Positions 10,693 through 18,771 are shown, counted from the stretch's first letter. The stretch is DNA of 64,000 nucleotides from Bacteroidetes bacterium GWE2_42_24 (GCA_001768515.1 MEOA01000002.1:1-64000); one strand, 5' to 3'. Program-made: numbers and translations. The notes: generated by a model from the letters alone, not told the origin.

Positions 10693-11820
10693 ATGGCCAT
10701 AGAAATCCGGGAGGTGACTTCAGGAAAGCATCTTCGTGAATTTATCCGTTTCCCGTACAGGCTTTATAAGGATAATCCGTACTGGGTTCCGCCACTCGAT
10801 TTTGATGAGAAATCAACATTGACCCATGGGAAGAACCCGGCCTTAAGTTTCTGCGATTTTAAGATGTGGATGGCCTATAAGGACAACCGACCGGTGGGGC
10901 GAATTGCAGGTATTATTAATCATAAAGCCAACGAAATCTGGCAGGAGAAACACGCCCGTTTTGGATGGATTGACTTTGACGATGATGAGGAAGTCTCGGC
11001 TTTACTCTTCAAAACTATTGAAGAGTGGGCTATAGCCCATAAGATGGAAGCTGTTCATGGCCCGCTGGGCTTTACTGATTTCGATAAGGAAGGGATGCTG
11101 ATCGAAGGCTTCAGTGAGCTTGGGACGATGGCCACTAACTATAATCACCCATATTATCCTGTTCACACTGAATTGGCTGGTTATCAAAAAGACACTGACT
11201 GGATTGAATTTGAGGTGAAAGTACCTGAAGGGGTTCCTGAAAAGCACAGGAGAATTTCAGAATTAGCACTTAAACGCAACAACCTGACTCTTTATACAGC
11301 TAAGACATCCAAACAGATACTCCCCTATGCCTCTCAAATTTTTGATTTAATAAACCTGGCCTATAAGGATTTGTATGGATTTGTACCGGTGACTGACAAA
11401 CAAAAGGAATATTATACAAAAACATACTTCAGTTTTATCAAAGCAGAATATGTTCCCATCATATTAAACAAAGATAACAAGGTTGTTGGTTTTGGAATAA
11501 CCATGCCATCATTGAGTAAAGCACTTCAAAAGGCCAAAGGGAAACTATTTCCTTTCGGATTTTTCTATTTATTAAAGGCCATGCGGAATAACGACCGTGT
11601 CGATTTTTACCTGATGGCTGTAGCTCCAGAACTCCAGAACAAGGGGGTAAACGCTGCCTTGTTTACCGATTTGATCCCAAAATACATTAATGCCCGGGTA
11701 AAATTTGCCGAGACCAATATCGAGCTTGAGGACAATCAAAAAGTAACCAGTCAATGGGAGTATTTTGACCGGCGTATGCATAAAAAAAGAAGAGCTTATA
11801 TTAAGCACCTCCTTAAGTAA
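10693..11820 (+). CDS. GNAT-fold acyltransferase, ceramide synthase candidate (copy 2)
   Basis: A 375-residue paralogue of the upstream gene, 10 nt after it. It shares NPYWVPP (residues 28-34), GRIAGIIN (69-76), GPLGFTDFD (123-131), the C-terminal GNAT-like segment with LQNKGVNAALF, and a basic tail (RRMHKKRRA). The two proteins are similar along their whole length but not identical, so this is an old duplication rather than a recent one. One may acylate the sphingoid base and the other a different substrate or chain length, or they may act as a pair. It is the last gene of the unit that begins with serine palmitoyltransferase. Confidence 0.65.
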   Translation: MAIEIREVTSGKHLREFIRFPYRLYKDNPYWVPPLDFDEKSTLTHGKNPALSFCDFKMWMAYKDNRPVGRIAGIINHKANEIWQEKHARFGWIDFDDDEEVSALLFKTIEEWAIAHKMEAVHGPLGFTDFDKEGMLIEGFSELGTMATNYNHPYYPVHTELAGYQKDTDWIEFEVKVPEGVPEKHRRISELALKRNNLTLYTAKTSKQILPYASQIFDLINLAYKDLYGFVPVTDKQKEYYTKTYFSFIKAEYVPIILNKDNKVVGFGITMPSLSKALQKAKGKLFPFGFFYLLKAMRNNDRVDFYLMAVAPELQNKGVNAALFTDLIPKYINARVKFAETNIELEDNQKVTSQWEYFDRRMHKKRRAYIKHLLK

Positions 11821-11861
11821 AGGTTCGTTGCCAATTAATCAGGAAGCGGGTTATAGACGGG

Positions 11862-11894
11862 TTGTCTAACCAACTAATAAATTCCTTAATTTTG
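11862..11894 (+). promoter_or_regulatory. Promoter for the PLP enzyme / CDP-alcohol unit
   Basis: TTG at 11862-11864, a 22-nt spacer, then TAATTTTG at 11887-11894. The -7 element is a full match; the spacer is at the long end of the usual range. The ATG of the PLP enzyme lies 85 nt downstream. Confidence 0.6.
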
Positions 11895-11979
11895 CGGGAA
11901 CCGAAAACTTAGACGGTTTTCGATTAAATTTATTAATTCATTCGATTCTAAAAGCCTAACGGTTTATTAATTAGTATTC

Positions 11980-13020
11980 ATGGAAAAGAAAAAGCTTATC
12001 TACCTCGACCGCAACGAGAATCACTACGGTCCTGCACCACGTTGTTTCAAAGTGCTTAGCAAACCTAATTTCAACAAACTTAGTGCTTATTCACGAGATT
12101 TCTCACGTGGCATCAAAAGCAGACTATCTGAAAGGCTTGCACTTGACTTCGGGATTGAAGAGAGTCGCGTATTGTTGGGATACGGTGGTGAAGATATTCT
12201 TAAACAAATAGTACATTGTCAGCTTCAAAAAGGTGATAAAATTTTGATCCCGGCCTATTCATGGTGGTATTATAAAGCCATTGCAGAAGAGGTTGAAGGT
12301 GTTAAAGTAGAATATCCTTTAACTAAAGGAGAAAAGACATTCTACTATGATGTAGATGAAATGATTCGCCTTGTAAAGACCGAAAAGCCAAAAATGATAC
12401 TAGTGGCATCGCCAAACAATCCAACGGGAAATGCCATTGATTTGAGCGAGTTAAAACGTTTTCTGAATTCTACCGGTGATGCAGTAGTAGTAGTTGATGA
12501 GGCCTATACCGTTTTTGCCAATCCCGACACTTCTTATGTAAAGGAGCTTGTAAATAATTACCACAATCTTTTAGTAGTCAGAACATTTAGCAAATACTAT
12601 GCACTTGCGGGTATTCGTATCGGGTTTGCCCTCATGGGAACGAATCTGGCTAAATTCTCACGATTCTCGGCTCGTTACCTCGGCTATAACAGGCTCTCAG
12701 AACGTATCGCCCTTGCGGCCCTCGATTCTGATGATTACTACAGCGAGATGAGGGTTAAAATGCTGGACGATATAGAGATGTTTTTTAATGAATTCAGTGC
12801 CTTACCGGGCTTTACCCCATATAAATCACTGGCCAATTTCATCCTTGTTGAAATTCCCCAGGAAATCAAGGTTCCGCTGAAGAACCATTTACTCAGCAAA
12901 GGTCTTGTGATTAAATTTATGGATGAAGATAACCTTCGGAGCCATGTCCGCATCTCGATTGGTACTCAGGAGGAGAACCGCATGTTGATGGATGCCGTGA
13001 AAGAGTTTGTGAATAGTTAG
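11980..13020 (+). CDS. HisC/CobD-like PLP-dependent enzyme, fold type I
   Basis: A 346-residue fold-type I PLP enzyme. The PLP lysine is K205 in RTFSKYYALAG, preceded by NNPTG (146-150) and the pocket Asp in VVDEAY (D173); R213 and a C-terminal arginine (HVRIS) suit a phosphate- or carboxylate-bearing substrate. General resemblance is to histidinol-phosphate aminotransferase and to CobD, the threonine-phosphate decarboxylase. No other histidine or cobalamin genes are near. The next genes are a CDP-alcohol phosphotransferase and a LicC-like cytidylyltransferase, so I infer that this enzyme prepares an amino-alcohol phosphate for a lipid head group, for example by decarboxylating phosphoserine or phosphothreonine. 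Simple transamination remains possible. Confidence 0.7.
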   Translation: MEKKKLIYLDRNENHYGPAPRCFKVLSKPNFNKLSAYSRDFSRGIKSRLSERLALDFGIEESRVLLGYGGEDILKQIVHCQLQKGDKILIPAYSWWYYKAIAEEVEGVKVEYPLTKGEKTFYYDVDEMIRLVKTEKPKMILVASPNNPTGNAIDLSELKRFLNSTGDAVVVVDEAYTVFANPDTSYVKELVNNYHNLLVVRTFSKYYALAGIRIGFALMGTNLAKFSRFSARYLGYNRLSERIALAALDSDDYYSEMRVKMLDDIEMFFNEFSALPGFTPYKSLANFILVEIPQEIKVPLKNHLLSKGLVIKFMDEDNLRSHVRISIGTQEENRMLMDAVKEFVNS

Positions 13021-13023
13021 CAA

Positions 13024-13908
13024 ATGGGATTATCATGGCTTACCGAGTATAAGAATTCCCTAAAGGCGTTGGAAATAGAGGAGTTTTTCGATCTCGTTTT
13101 CTACAGGCCTCTCGGATTTCTGGTAGTGAAAGCGGTGTCAAGAACAGCTATCACACCTAATCAGTTAACATACACAGCCTTATTTTTTGGCGTTATTGCC
13201 GGAATTTCCTTTTCCTTTGGTACGAAAGAAGCATTTGTACTCGGAGGCCTTTCCTATCTGCTTTTTGATGTATTTGATTGCAGCGACGGCCAGCTTGCCC
13301 GTTTGAAAAGAAACGGCACGCTTACCGGCAGAATTATCGACGGTGTGGCAGATTATCTGGCAGGCATAGCTGTATATATTGGAATTTGTTTTGGTTATGT
13401 TGCAAACACCGAGAACCGGTTATTATGGTTTATACTTTTGATCGTTGCCGCTGGAAGTCACATTGTCCATTCAATGATTACCGACTTCTACCGGCAACGG
13501 TTTATCAGGTATGGATTTGGAGAGAAGAGTGCTTTGGGAAACAGCGATGCACCCTACATAGATGAACTAATGCGTCTTAGAAAAGAAGGCGGATCAAAAT
13601 TTAACAGGGTAATACTCTCAATTTATCTGGCCTATTCATCCCGGCAATCAAAGATAACACGCAATGAATCAGTAACTGAATCTAAATTCACTGTTACACC
13701 CGGGGTGTATTATCATAATAATGCGGCGATTATGAGGTCGTGGACTTTTCTGGGACCGACAACTCAAATTACATTTCTTGTAATTACCGCCCTGTTTTTT
13801 CGTCCTGATATATATATCCTTGGAATGATTTTTGGATTTAACTTATTGGCGATTATACTGTTCATCTGCCAACAGGTAATTGATCGCCGGCTGGCCAAAA
13901 TTGTATAA
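13024..13908 (+). CDS. CDP-alcohol phosphotransferase, complete motif
   Basis: A 294-residue integral membrane enzyme that moves a phospho-alcohol between a CDP carrier and an acceptor lipid alcohol. The family signature D-x2-DG-x2-AR-x8-G-x3-D-x3-D is complete: D85, D88, G89, A92, R93, G102, D106, D110. About six hydrophobic segments are visible. The N-terminus (EEFFDLVFYRPLG) and the segment after the motif (DFYRQRF) are shared with the second copy at 17842, so the two are paralogues. It starts 3 nt after the PLP enzyme and ends 3 nt before a LicC-like cytidylyltransferase, so it most likely uses the CDP-alcohol that enzyme makes, with ceramide or diacylglycerol as acceptor. Confidence 0.85.
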   Translation: MGLSWLTEYKNSLKALEIEEFFDLVFYRPLGFLVVKAVSRTAITPNQLTYTALFFGVIAGISFSFGTKEAFVLGGLSYLLFDVFDCSDGQLARLKRNGTLTGRIIDGVADYLAGIAVYIGICFGYVANTENRLLWFILLIVAAGSHIVHSMITDFYRQRFIRYGFGEKSALGNSDAPYIDELMRLRKEGGSKFNRVILSIYLAYSSRQSKITRNESVTESKFTVTPGVYYHNNAAIMRSWTFLGPTTQITFLVITALFFRPDIYILGMIFGFNLLAIILFICQQVIDRRLAKIV

Positions 13909-13911
13909 TTT

Positions 13912-14652
13912 ATGATTAAAGTTGTAATCCTTGCTGCCGGAATGGCTCGTCGTCTTCAACCACTTACCAATTCAACGCCTAAGTGTTTACTGCCGGTCGG
14001 GGATAAAACACTTATTGACCGGGCACTTATATCTATTAAAGCTGCCGGCCTTTCACATGTTGTGATTGTGACAGGCTTTGAGGCAGATCAAATCAAAAAA
14101 CATTGTCAATCGCATTATTCAGATATAAACTTCGAGTGGATTCACAATGAACGCTTCGAAGAAACCAACAACATCTATTCGCTCTGGCTAACTAAAGAAA
14201 CGATGAGCGGACATAGTCTGTTATTGCTCGACAGCGATATCATATTTCATCATCAGATACTTACAAACCTATTGGAGAGCAATTTTGAAAATTGTCTTGC
14301 TTTACGGGAATCTGACAAGCTTGGTGATGAAGAAATTAAAGTCACGGTTGATGAAGAAGGATTTGTAAAAGCCATCAGTAAAGTTGTTGACCCAAAACAG
14401 GCGATCGGTGAATCGCTTGGAATAGAATTATTCGGAATTGGGCTGACTTACAAACTTTTCAGATGTGTAAATGAACTCATCGTGAAACAAGGGCGTGATA
14501 ATGACTTTTATGAAGTTGCGTTTGAAAAGATTATCTTTGAAGGCGGTCAGATAAAGCCTGTTTCAGTAGGCTCACTACCCTGTATGGAAATCGATACAGC
14601 CTCAGATCTTCAGGCAGCCTTTCCTCTGTCCATTCAACTTGATCATGAATAA
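13912..14652 (+). CDS. LicC-like phospho-alcohol cytidylyltransferase
   Basis: A 246-residue nucleotidyltransferase. It opens with VVILAAGMARRLQPLT and PKCLLPVG, the nucleotide-binding loop. It then has ERFEETNNIYSLW, a phrase typical of choline-phosphate and related phospho-alcohol cytidylyltransferases (LicC type), the metal site LLLLDSD near residue 104, and a C-terminal MEIDTASDL. The expected reaction is CTP plus a phospho-alcohol giving a CDP-alcohol. The substrate could be ethanolamine phosphate, aminopropanol phosphate, choline phosphate or an aminophosphonate; no phosphoenolpyruvate mutase is in the window, which argues against a local phosphonate route. It is packed tightly after the phosphotransferase. 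Confidence 0.8.
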   Translation: MIKVVILAAGMARRLQPLTNSTPKCLLPVGDKTLIDRALISIKAAGLSHVVIVTGFEADQIKKHCQSHYSDINFEWIHNERFEETNNIYSLWLTKETMSGHSLLLLDSDIIFHHQILTNLLESNFENCLALRESDKLGDEEIKVTVDEEGFVKAISKVVDPKQAIGESLGIELFGIGLTYKLFRCVNELIVKQGRDNDFYEVAFEKIIFEGGQIKPVSVGSLPCMEIDTASDLQAAFPLSIQLDHE

Positions 14653-14663
14653 TAGCTGAGCAA

Positions 14664-15488
14664 ATGACACAAGCACTCCTAACGATAGCTGTCATCGGAT
14701 TTGTTGCCGGATTTATCTTTTCGATGCCTGTGGCTGGCCCTATCAGTATTCTGGTAACAAGTAATGCACTGCGTGGAAGATTGAATTTCTGCATCCATGC
14801 AGCCTTGGGGGCTTCCATTGCAGATCTCGTGTATGTTTTCCTTGCTGTATTGGGTTTGACGGAATTATATAATTTGTACCGACCCGTTATCCCCTATATT
14901 CTTATTGTTGGCGCCATTTTTTTGTTTTTTTTAGGATTAAAAATCGCCAGAACCCAATTGGATATCGAAGAAAAGGAGAGACAGCTAAATCCTGATGCCG
15001 GCAAGAAAAAAAACAACGGATTTGTAACAGGCTTTCTGCTTAACTTTCTTAACCCTACCCTTTTTTTAGGCTGGCTTACCAGTTCATTTATCACCATCAG
15101 TTTTGTGGCCTATATGGGTTTTAACACGGGTGGCTTAGACAAGATGTTGACAAAGAATGTCGAAAACATCAATAAAACTACAGTATCTGGTGACTCAGCA
15201 CAATTAATATCAACTGATTACGTCTTCATAGATAAAGCAATCCAACGTGAAGAAATTCCACCCAAGGTGAGTGCTGATCCGAGTTTCCCATTTATTATCA
15301 GTGGCTTGTATGCCTTCTTCCTTTCTCTTGGTAGTGTCCTTTGGTTTTATCTCTTTTCGGTGTTTCTTGTACACAACCGCAAGCGGATTAAATTACAATA
15401 TCTTTCATGGCTTGTGAATGGACTGGGGATATTGTTGTGTGGCTTCGGCGTGCTGCTGGCCTACAAGGCGATTTGTAGCTTTATATAG
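14664..15488 (+). CDS. LysE-family membrane exporter with a central insertion
   Basis: A 274-residue inner-membrane protein of the LysE translocator family. The N-terminal half has the family pattern (GFIFSMPVAGPISILV, then a Gly-rich helix GASIADLVY), and NFLNPTLFLGW matches the second conserved helix. Between about residues 155 and 210 there is a polar stretch with no membrane character, longer than usual for this family and likely a loop outside the bilayer. The family exports amino acids and similar small molecules. It starts 11 nt after the cytidylyltransferase, so it may export a by-product or a head-group precursor; that link rests only on position. Confidence 0.75.
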   Translation: MTQALLTIAVIGFVAGFIFSMPVAGPISILVTSNALRGRLNFCIHAALGASIADLVYVFLAVLGLTELYNLYRPVIPYILIVGAIFLFFLGLKIARTQLDIEEKERQLNPDAGKKKNNGFVTGFLLNFLNPTLFLGWLTSSFITISFVAYMGFNTGGLDKMLTKNVENINKTTVSGDSAQLISTDYVFIDKAIQREEIPPKVSADPSFPFIISGLYAFFLSLGSVLWFYLFSVFLVHNRKRIKLQYLSWLVNGLGILLCGFGVLLAYKAICSFI

Positions 15489-15515
15489 GAAGGATTATCC
15501 ACTGACTCACTTCAG

Positions 15516-15544
15516 TTGCTCCATAGAAATCATACTTATATTTG
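15516..15544 (+). promoter_or_regulatory. Promoter for the second nucleotidyltransferase
   Basis: TTG at 15516-15518, an 18-nt spacer, then TATATTTG at 15537-15544. A near-ideal Bacteroidetes promoter, with the ATG at 15601. Confidence 0.7.
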
Positions 15545-15600
15545 CAACCGATTGTGATATAACGGCTCAAGCAACCTGACAATCAGATATATAATCAATT

Positions 15601-16296
15601 ATGAAGCTTTTAATAATAGCAGCAGGCGAAGGCAGCCGGCTTAGGCAAGAGGGAGTATTAACTCCAAAACCATTAATTGAAATTGATGGTATTCCATTAA
15701 TAGAAAGACTTATACAGCAGGCGATTGAACATTCTTTTTCCGAAGTTTGCATTATAATTAATGATTTATACCATGAGGTAAAAACTTTCATTACAACTAA
15801 AAGTTTTCAGATTCCAATTCAACTGATAGTAAGATCTACCACCAGTTCTCTCCACAGTTTTTACGAATTACGCCATTTCATTAATAATGAATCATTTGTA
15901 CTTACAACAGTTGACCCGGTTTATAAAACTGAAGCTTTCTCCGGTTACCTGAATTATGTTGATGAAAACGATAATCCACTAGGGATAATGGCACTTACTC
16001 AGTATGTTGATGATGAAAAACCTCTCTGGGTACTTACTGACGCGAAGATGAGTATCATGGCCTATCAATCCGAACAAGGAGATGCTGTATATGTGAGTGC
16101 AGGCTTTTACTTCTTCAAACCAGAAGTAATCAAATTTCTGGAGATAGCCGTTTCTCTTAATATGTCTAAAATGAGATCTTTCCAACAATTTCTGCTTGAT
16201 AAAGGCAATCTGCTTTTAGGTTTTGACATGGGAAAGGTAATTGATATTGATCATGTTAATGACATTATTGCTGCCGGGGAAATGCTTAAAGAATAA
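15601..16296 (+). CDS. Sugar-/polyol-phosphate nucleotidyltransferase
   Basis: A 231-residue nucleotidyltransferase with LLIIAAGEGSRL and PKPLIEIDG at the N-terminus and a catalytic Asp in LTTVDPVY near residue 102. It lacks the NNIYSLW phrase of the 13912 protein and the two are only distantly alike, so they should have different substrates. Because a myo-inositol-phosphate synthase lies in the next unit, I infer inositol phosphate as the substrate, giving CDP-inositol as in the archaeal and Thermotoga di-myo-inositol-phosphate pathway; other sugar phosphates are possible. It has its own promoter and a T-rich stretch after the stop, so it may be monocistronic. Confidence 0.7.
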   Translation: MKLLIIAAGEGSRLRQEGVLTPKPLIEIDGIPLIERLIQQAIEHSFSEVCIIINDLYHEVKTFITTKSFQIPIQLIVRSTTSSLHSFYELRHFINNESFVLTTVDPVYKTEAFSGYLNYVDENDNPLGIMALTQYVDDEKPLWVLTDAKMSIMAYQSEQGDAVYVSAGFYFFKPEVIKFLEIAVSLNMSKMRSFQQFLLDKGNLLLGFDMGKVIDIDHVNDIIAAGEMLKE

Positions 16297-16325
16297 TTTT
16301 TTTTGTTTTCTTAAAAACTATTTAC

Positions 16326-16352
16326 ACTTTAAAAGTTTTTTTAGTACTTTTG
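16326..16352 (+). promoter_or_regulatory. Promoter and possible operator of the TetR-led unit
   Basis: TACTTTTG at 16345-16352 is a -7 match, 20 nt upstream of the TetR gene. A small palindrome, ACTTT-A-AAAGT (16326-16336), sits in the spacer region, and AAAAGT/ACTTTT (16331-16336 and 16346-16351) forms a second inverted pair overlapping the -7 box. Such placement would suit autorepression by the TetR protein. The tract is A/T-rich, so chance palindromes are easy. Confidence 0.4.
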
Positions 16353-16371
16353 TATCGCAAAACAAAATTGA

Positions 16372-16980
16372 ATGGATATCAAGGCGAGGATAATTGAGAC
16401 GGCTATTAAACTTTTTTTGAAATTCGGAATCAGAGGGGTTACCATGGATATGATTGCCAAGGAAGCTGGCGTTTCGAAGCGAACGATCTATGAGAACTTT
16501 AAAGACAAAACCGAGGTTTTGGAGACTTGTCTTTTGCATATGGATCGTTTAAAAAACGAGGAAATGATTAATTTGAAAACCGTAGGTGGAAACATTATCG
16601 ATACCATATACCGATTAGCTAATCATCACATAAAAGACTTGCAGTCTATCAATCCATTATTCTTTCATGATTTGCAAAAAATCTATCCGAAACTCTGGAA
16701 AAACTCCCTTGACAAGAAAGACAAAGATGGACTATCAGAAATCCATAAACTATTCAGAAAAGGCATTAATGAAGGGCTAATAAGATCAGACATCCACCTT
16801 GAAGTAGCAAGCAGAGTCATGCTTGAACACTTTAAGCTGGCATTGACCCTTGAATTACAACGAAACCGGGGTTACGACAGAAATATACTGTTCGAGAACA
16901 TTATACTGAATTATTTCAGAGGGATTGCCACAGAAAAGGGGCTTGATATTCTAAAGAGCTACCAGGCTACGACACAATAA
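16372..16980 (+). CDS. TetR-family transcriptional regulator
   Basis: A 202-residue regulator with an N-terminal TetR helix-turn-helix (IIETAIKLFLKFGIRGVTM, then IAKEAGVSKRTIYENFKDK) in residues 6-50 and a helical ligand-binding C-terminal domain. The length is typical. It is the first gene of the unit that continues with ATP-grasp, CDP-alcohol phosphotransferase, flippase-like protein, HAD hydrolase and inositol-phosphate synthase, with small gaps or overlaps throughout. I infer that it regulates this unit and itself. TetR proteins in lipid loci often sense acyl-CoA or a lipid, but the ligand cannot be read from the sequence. Confidence 0.92.
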   Translation: MDIKARIIETAIKLFLKFGIRGVTMDMIAKEAGVSKRTIYENFKDKTEVLETCLLHMDRLKNEEMINLKTVGGNIIDTIYRLANHHIKDLQSINPLFFHDLQKIYPKLWKNSLDKKDKDGLSEIHKLFRKGINEGLIRSDIHLEVASRVMLEHFKLALTLELQRNRGYDRNILFENIILNYFRGIATEKGLDILKSYQATTQ

Positions 16981-16993
16981 AAACAGAATAGCA

Positions 16994-17845
16994 ATGAACT
17001 TAAAATTTGCCGCAATAGCAAGAGGACAGCGATATTCCCCAAATCATATCGGAAACGATGCCCAGATTTTAAAACTCACCATCAGGCACATTGAGGAAGC
17101 CGGGCATTCGGTTCAGGTATATGATGAAGATAGTATCACACCTGAACTTGTTTCGGAGAATTACATTTTCAATATGATCAGAGGGCGCTATGCCCTTACA
17201 GTACTTCAGCGACTTGAAGGACAAGGTGCTCTGGTGATTAACCCAACAAGTGGCGTTAAAAACTGTTACCGTTCACGATTAGCCAAACTGCTGCCAAAGG
17301 CTGGAATTCCTGTTCCTGCCGGAATATGTGTTTCAACTTCAACTATGAAGTTTGACCTTCCGATTAAAGCCAACCCATTTACCGCTTGGGTAAAACGGGG
17401 TGATGTGCATGCAATTCACCGTGAAGATATTACACAAGTTTATAGCGAAAATGAACTCTATGGTATTCTTAGGGAATACCACAGAAGGGGAATAGAAGAG
17501 GCAGTTGTTCAGGAGCATGTTGCAGGCCCTGTTGTTAAGTTCTATGCGGTGAGGGGAAGCGGGTTTTTCCATTGGTATTTTCATGAAGGAACCGGCAAAG
17601 CTGAATTTAACACAAAACAACTGGAAGATATTGCAGAAAAGTGCGCAAATACATTGAACGTGGACATTTATGGAGGTGATGCCGTAATCGGAAGCGATGG
17701 AGCAATATCTATTATCGATCTTAACGACTGGCCTAGTTTCGCACCTGTCAGGGATGTTGCTTCAAAACACATCGCTGAATTAATTATCGGAAAGGCCGTT
17801 GATCACGAAATAAAAAGCCCTTCATTTAAGCAAAAAGCAGGATGA
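16994..17845 (+). CDS. ATP-grasp (RimK-like) enzyme in the inositol-lipid unit
   Basis: A 283-residue protein with ATP-grasp character. It has the N-terminal FNMIRG segment, a central AWVKRGDVHA strand, the QEHVAGPVVKFYAVRG hinge and a C-terminal metal site IIDLNDWPSF (D242 and N244 by count). This is the arrangement of RimK-type ligases, which join an amine to an activated carboxylate; the inositol polyphosphate kinase ITPK has the same fold. Both readings are interesting beside inositol-phosphate synthase: amino-acyl decoration of a head group, or phosphorylation of an inositol. It overlaps the next gene by 4 nt, so the two are translationally coupled. Confidence 0.75.
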   Translation: MNLKFAAIARGQRYSPNHIGNDAQILKLTIRHIEEAGHSVQVYDEDSITPELVSENYIFNMIRGRYALTVLQRLEGQGALVINPTSGVKNCYRSRLAKLLPKAGIPVPAGICVSTSTMKFDLPIKANPFTAWVKRGDVHAIHREDITQVYSENELYGILREYHRRGIEEAVVQEHVAGPVVKFYAVRGSGFFHWYFHEGTGKAEFNTKQLEDIAEKCANTLNVDIYGGDAVIGSDGAISIIDLNDWPSFAPVRDVASKHIAELIIGKAVDHEIKSPSFKQKAG

Positions 17846-18771
17846 AACAAACTGTTAGTCAGACATTAAAATCATCAGATACAGAGGAATTTATCGATAT
17901 TTATTTCTATCGAAGGATCGGCTATTGGGTAGCCAGAGCATCTGCCGCTGTAGGTATTACACCAAATGCCATAACAATTGTGAGCATTTTCTGGGGAATT
18001 CTGGCAGGTCACCTGATGATGTATGAAGATATTTGGATCAACCTGCTGGGCGTACTTTCGTTAATCATCGCCAATACCCTTGATAGTGCCGATGGCCAAT
18101 TGGCAAGGATGACAAACAACAAAACACGGCTTGGACGTATCCTTGACGGACTGGCAGGGAACATCTGGTTTGTCAGTATTTACATCCACCTTGGATTAAG
18201 GATGCAAAATGAGGGAATGGGTAGCTGGATATGGTTGTTGGGAGCTTTTACCGGTCTATGCCATGTTTTTCAGGCAGCTATTGCTGATTACTACCGCAAC
18301 GGGCACCTCTTTTTTATTAAAGGAGAAGGAGGCAGTGAATTTGACAATTCACAATCCATGCAGAAGCTATCAAAATCCCTGTCATGGAAGAAGGAATTTT
18401 TCTACAAGCTTTTTATGTCCTCTTATGTAAATTACACCAGGGAACAGGAATTATTTACCCGTCATATGGGGCTGTTGATTACCAAGGTACGTGATGCCTA
18501 CCCTTCGGGTGTTCCACTTTGGCTTAGTACTGGTTTCGGGACTGATAACAAACCCCTGATGAAATACACCAATATACTCTCATTCAATACACGTGCCATT
18601 GCCCTCTTTGTAGCTGTACTGTCCGGTATTCCCATTGGTTATTGGATCTTCGAATTTACCGTTCTGAATATTGTTTTGATTTATATGGTTTGGCAACAGG
18701 AAAAAATCAGCATGAGATACATTAATCTGGTTGATAATAATATAGCAACAACTGATGGGAATGAAGAATAA
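17842..18771 (+). CDS. CDP-alcohol phosphotransferase lacking the last motif Asp
   Basis: A 309-residue membrane protein, paralogue of the 13024 gene. Its signature reads D81, D84, G85, A88, R89, G98, D102, then G106 where the family has its eighth residue, an Asp regarded as the catalytic base. The codon at that place is GGG in an otherwise intact frame. The rest of the protein is well preserved, with about six membrane segments and a shared N-terminus (EEFIDIYFYRRIG). Position next to inositol-phosphate synthase suggests inositol head-group transfer, to ceramide or diacylglycerol. Either another residue serves as base, or the protein is a non-catalytic partner of its paralogue. Confidence 0.8.
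   Translation: MKQTVSQTLKSSDTEEFIDIYFYRRIGYWVARASAAVGITPNAITIVSIFWGILAGHLMMYEDIWINLLGVLSLIIANTLDSADGQLARMTNNKTRLGRILDGLAGNIWFVSIYIHLGLRMQNEGMGSWIWLLGAFTGLCHVFQAAIADYYRNGHLFFIKGEGGSEFDNSQSMQKLSKSLSWKKEFFYKLFMSSYVNYTREQELFTRHMGLLITKVRDAYPSGVPLWLSTGFGTDNKPLMKYTNILSFNTRAIALFVAVLSGIPIGYWIFEFTVLNIVLIYMVWQQEKISMRYINLVDNNIATTDGNEE

Noticed and set aside
11980-14652. Phosphonolipid pathway (2-aminoethylphosphonate)
   Set aside because: A LicC-like enzyme plus PLP enzyme would fit, but no phosphoenolpyruvate mutase or phosphonopyruvate decarboxylase is in the window.
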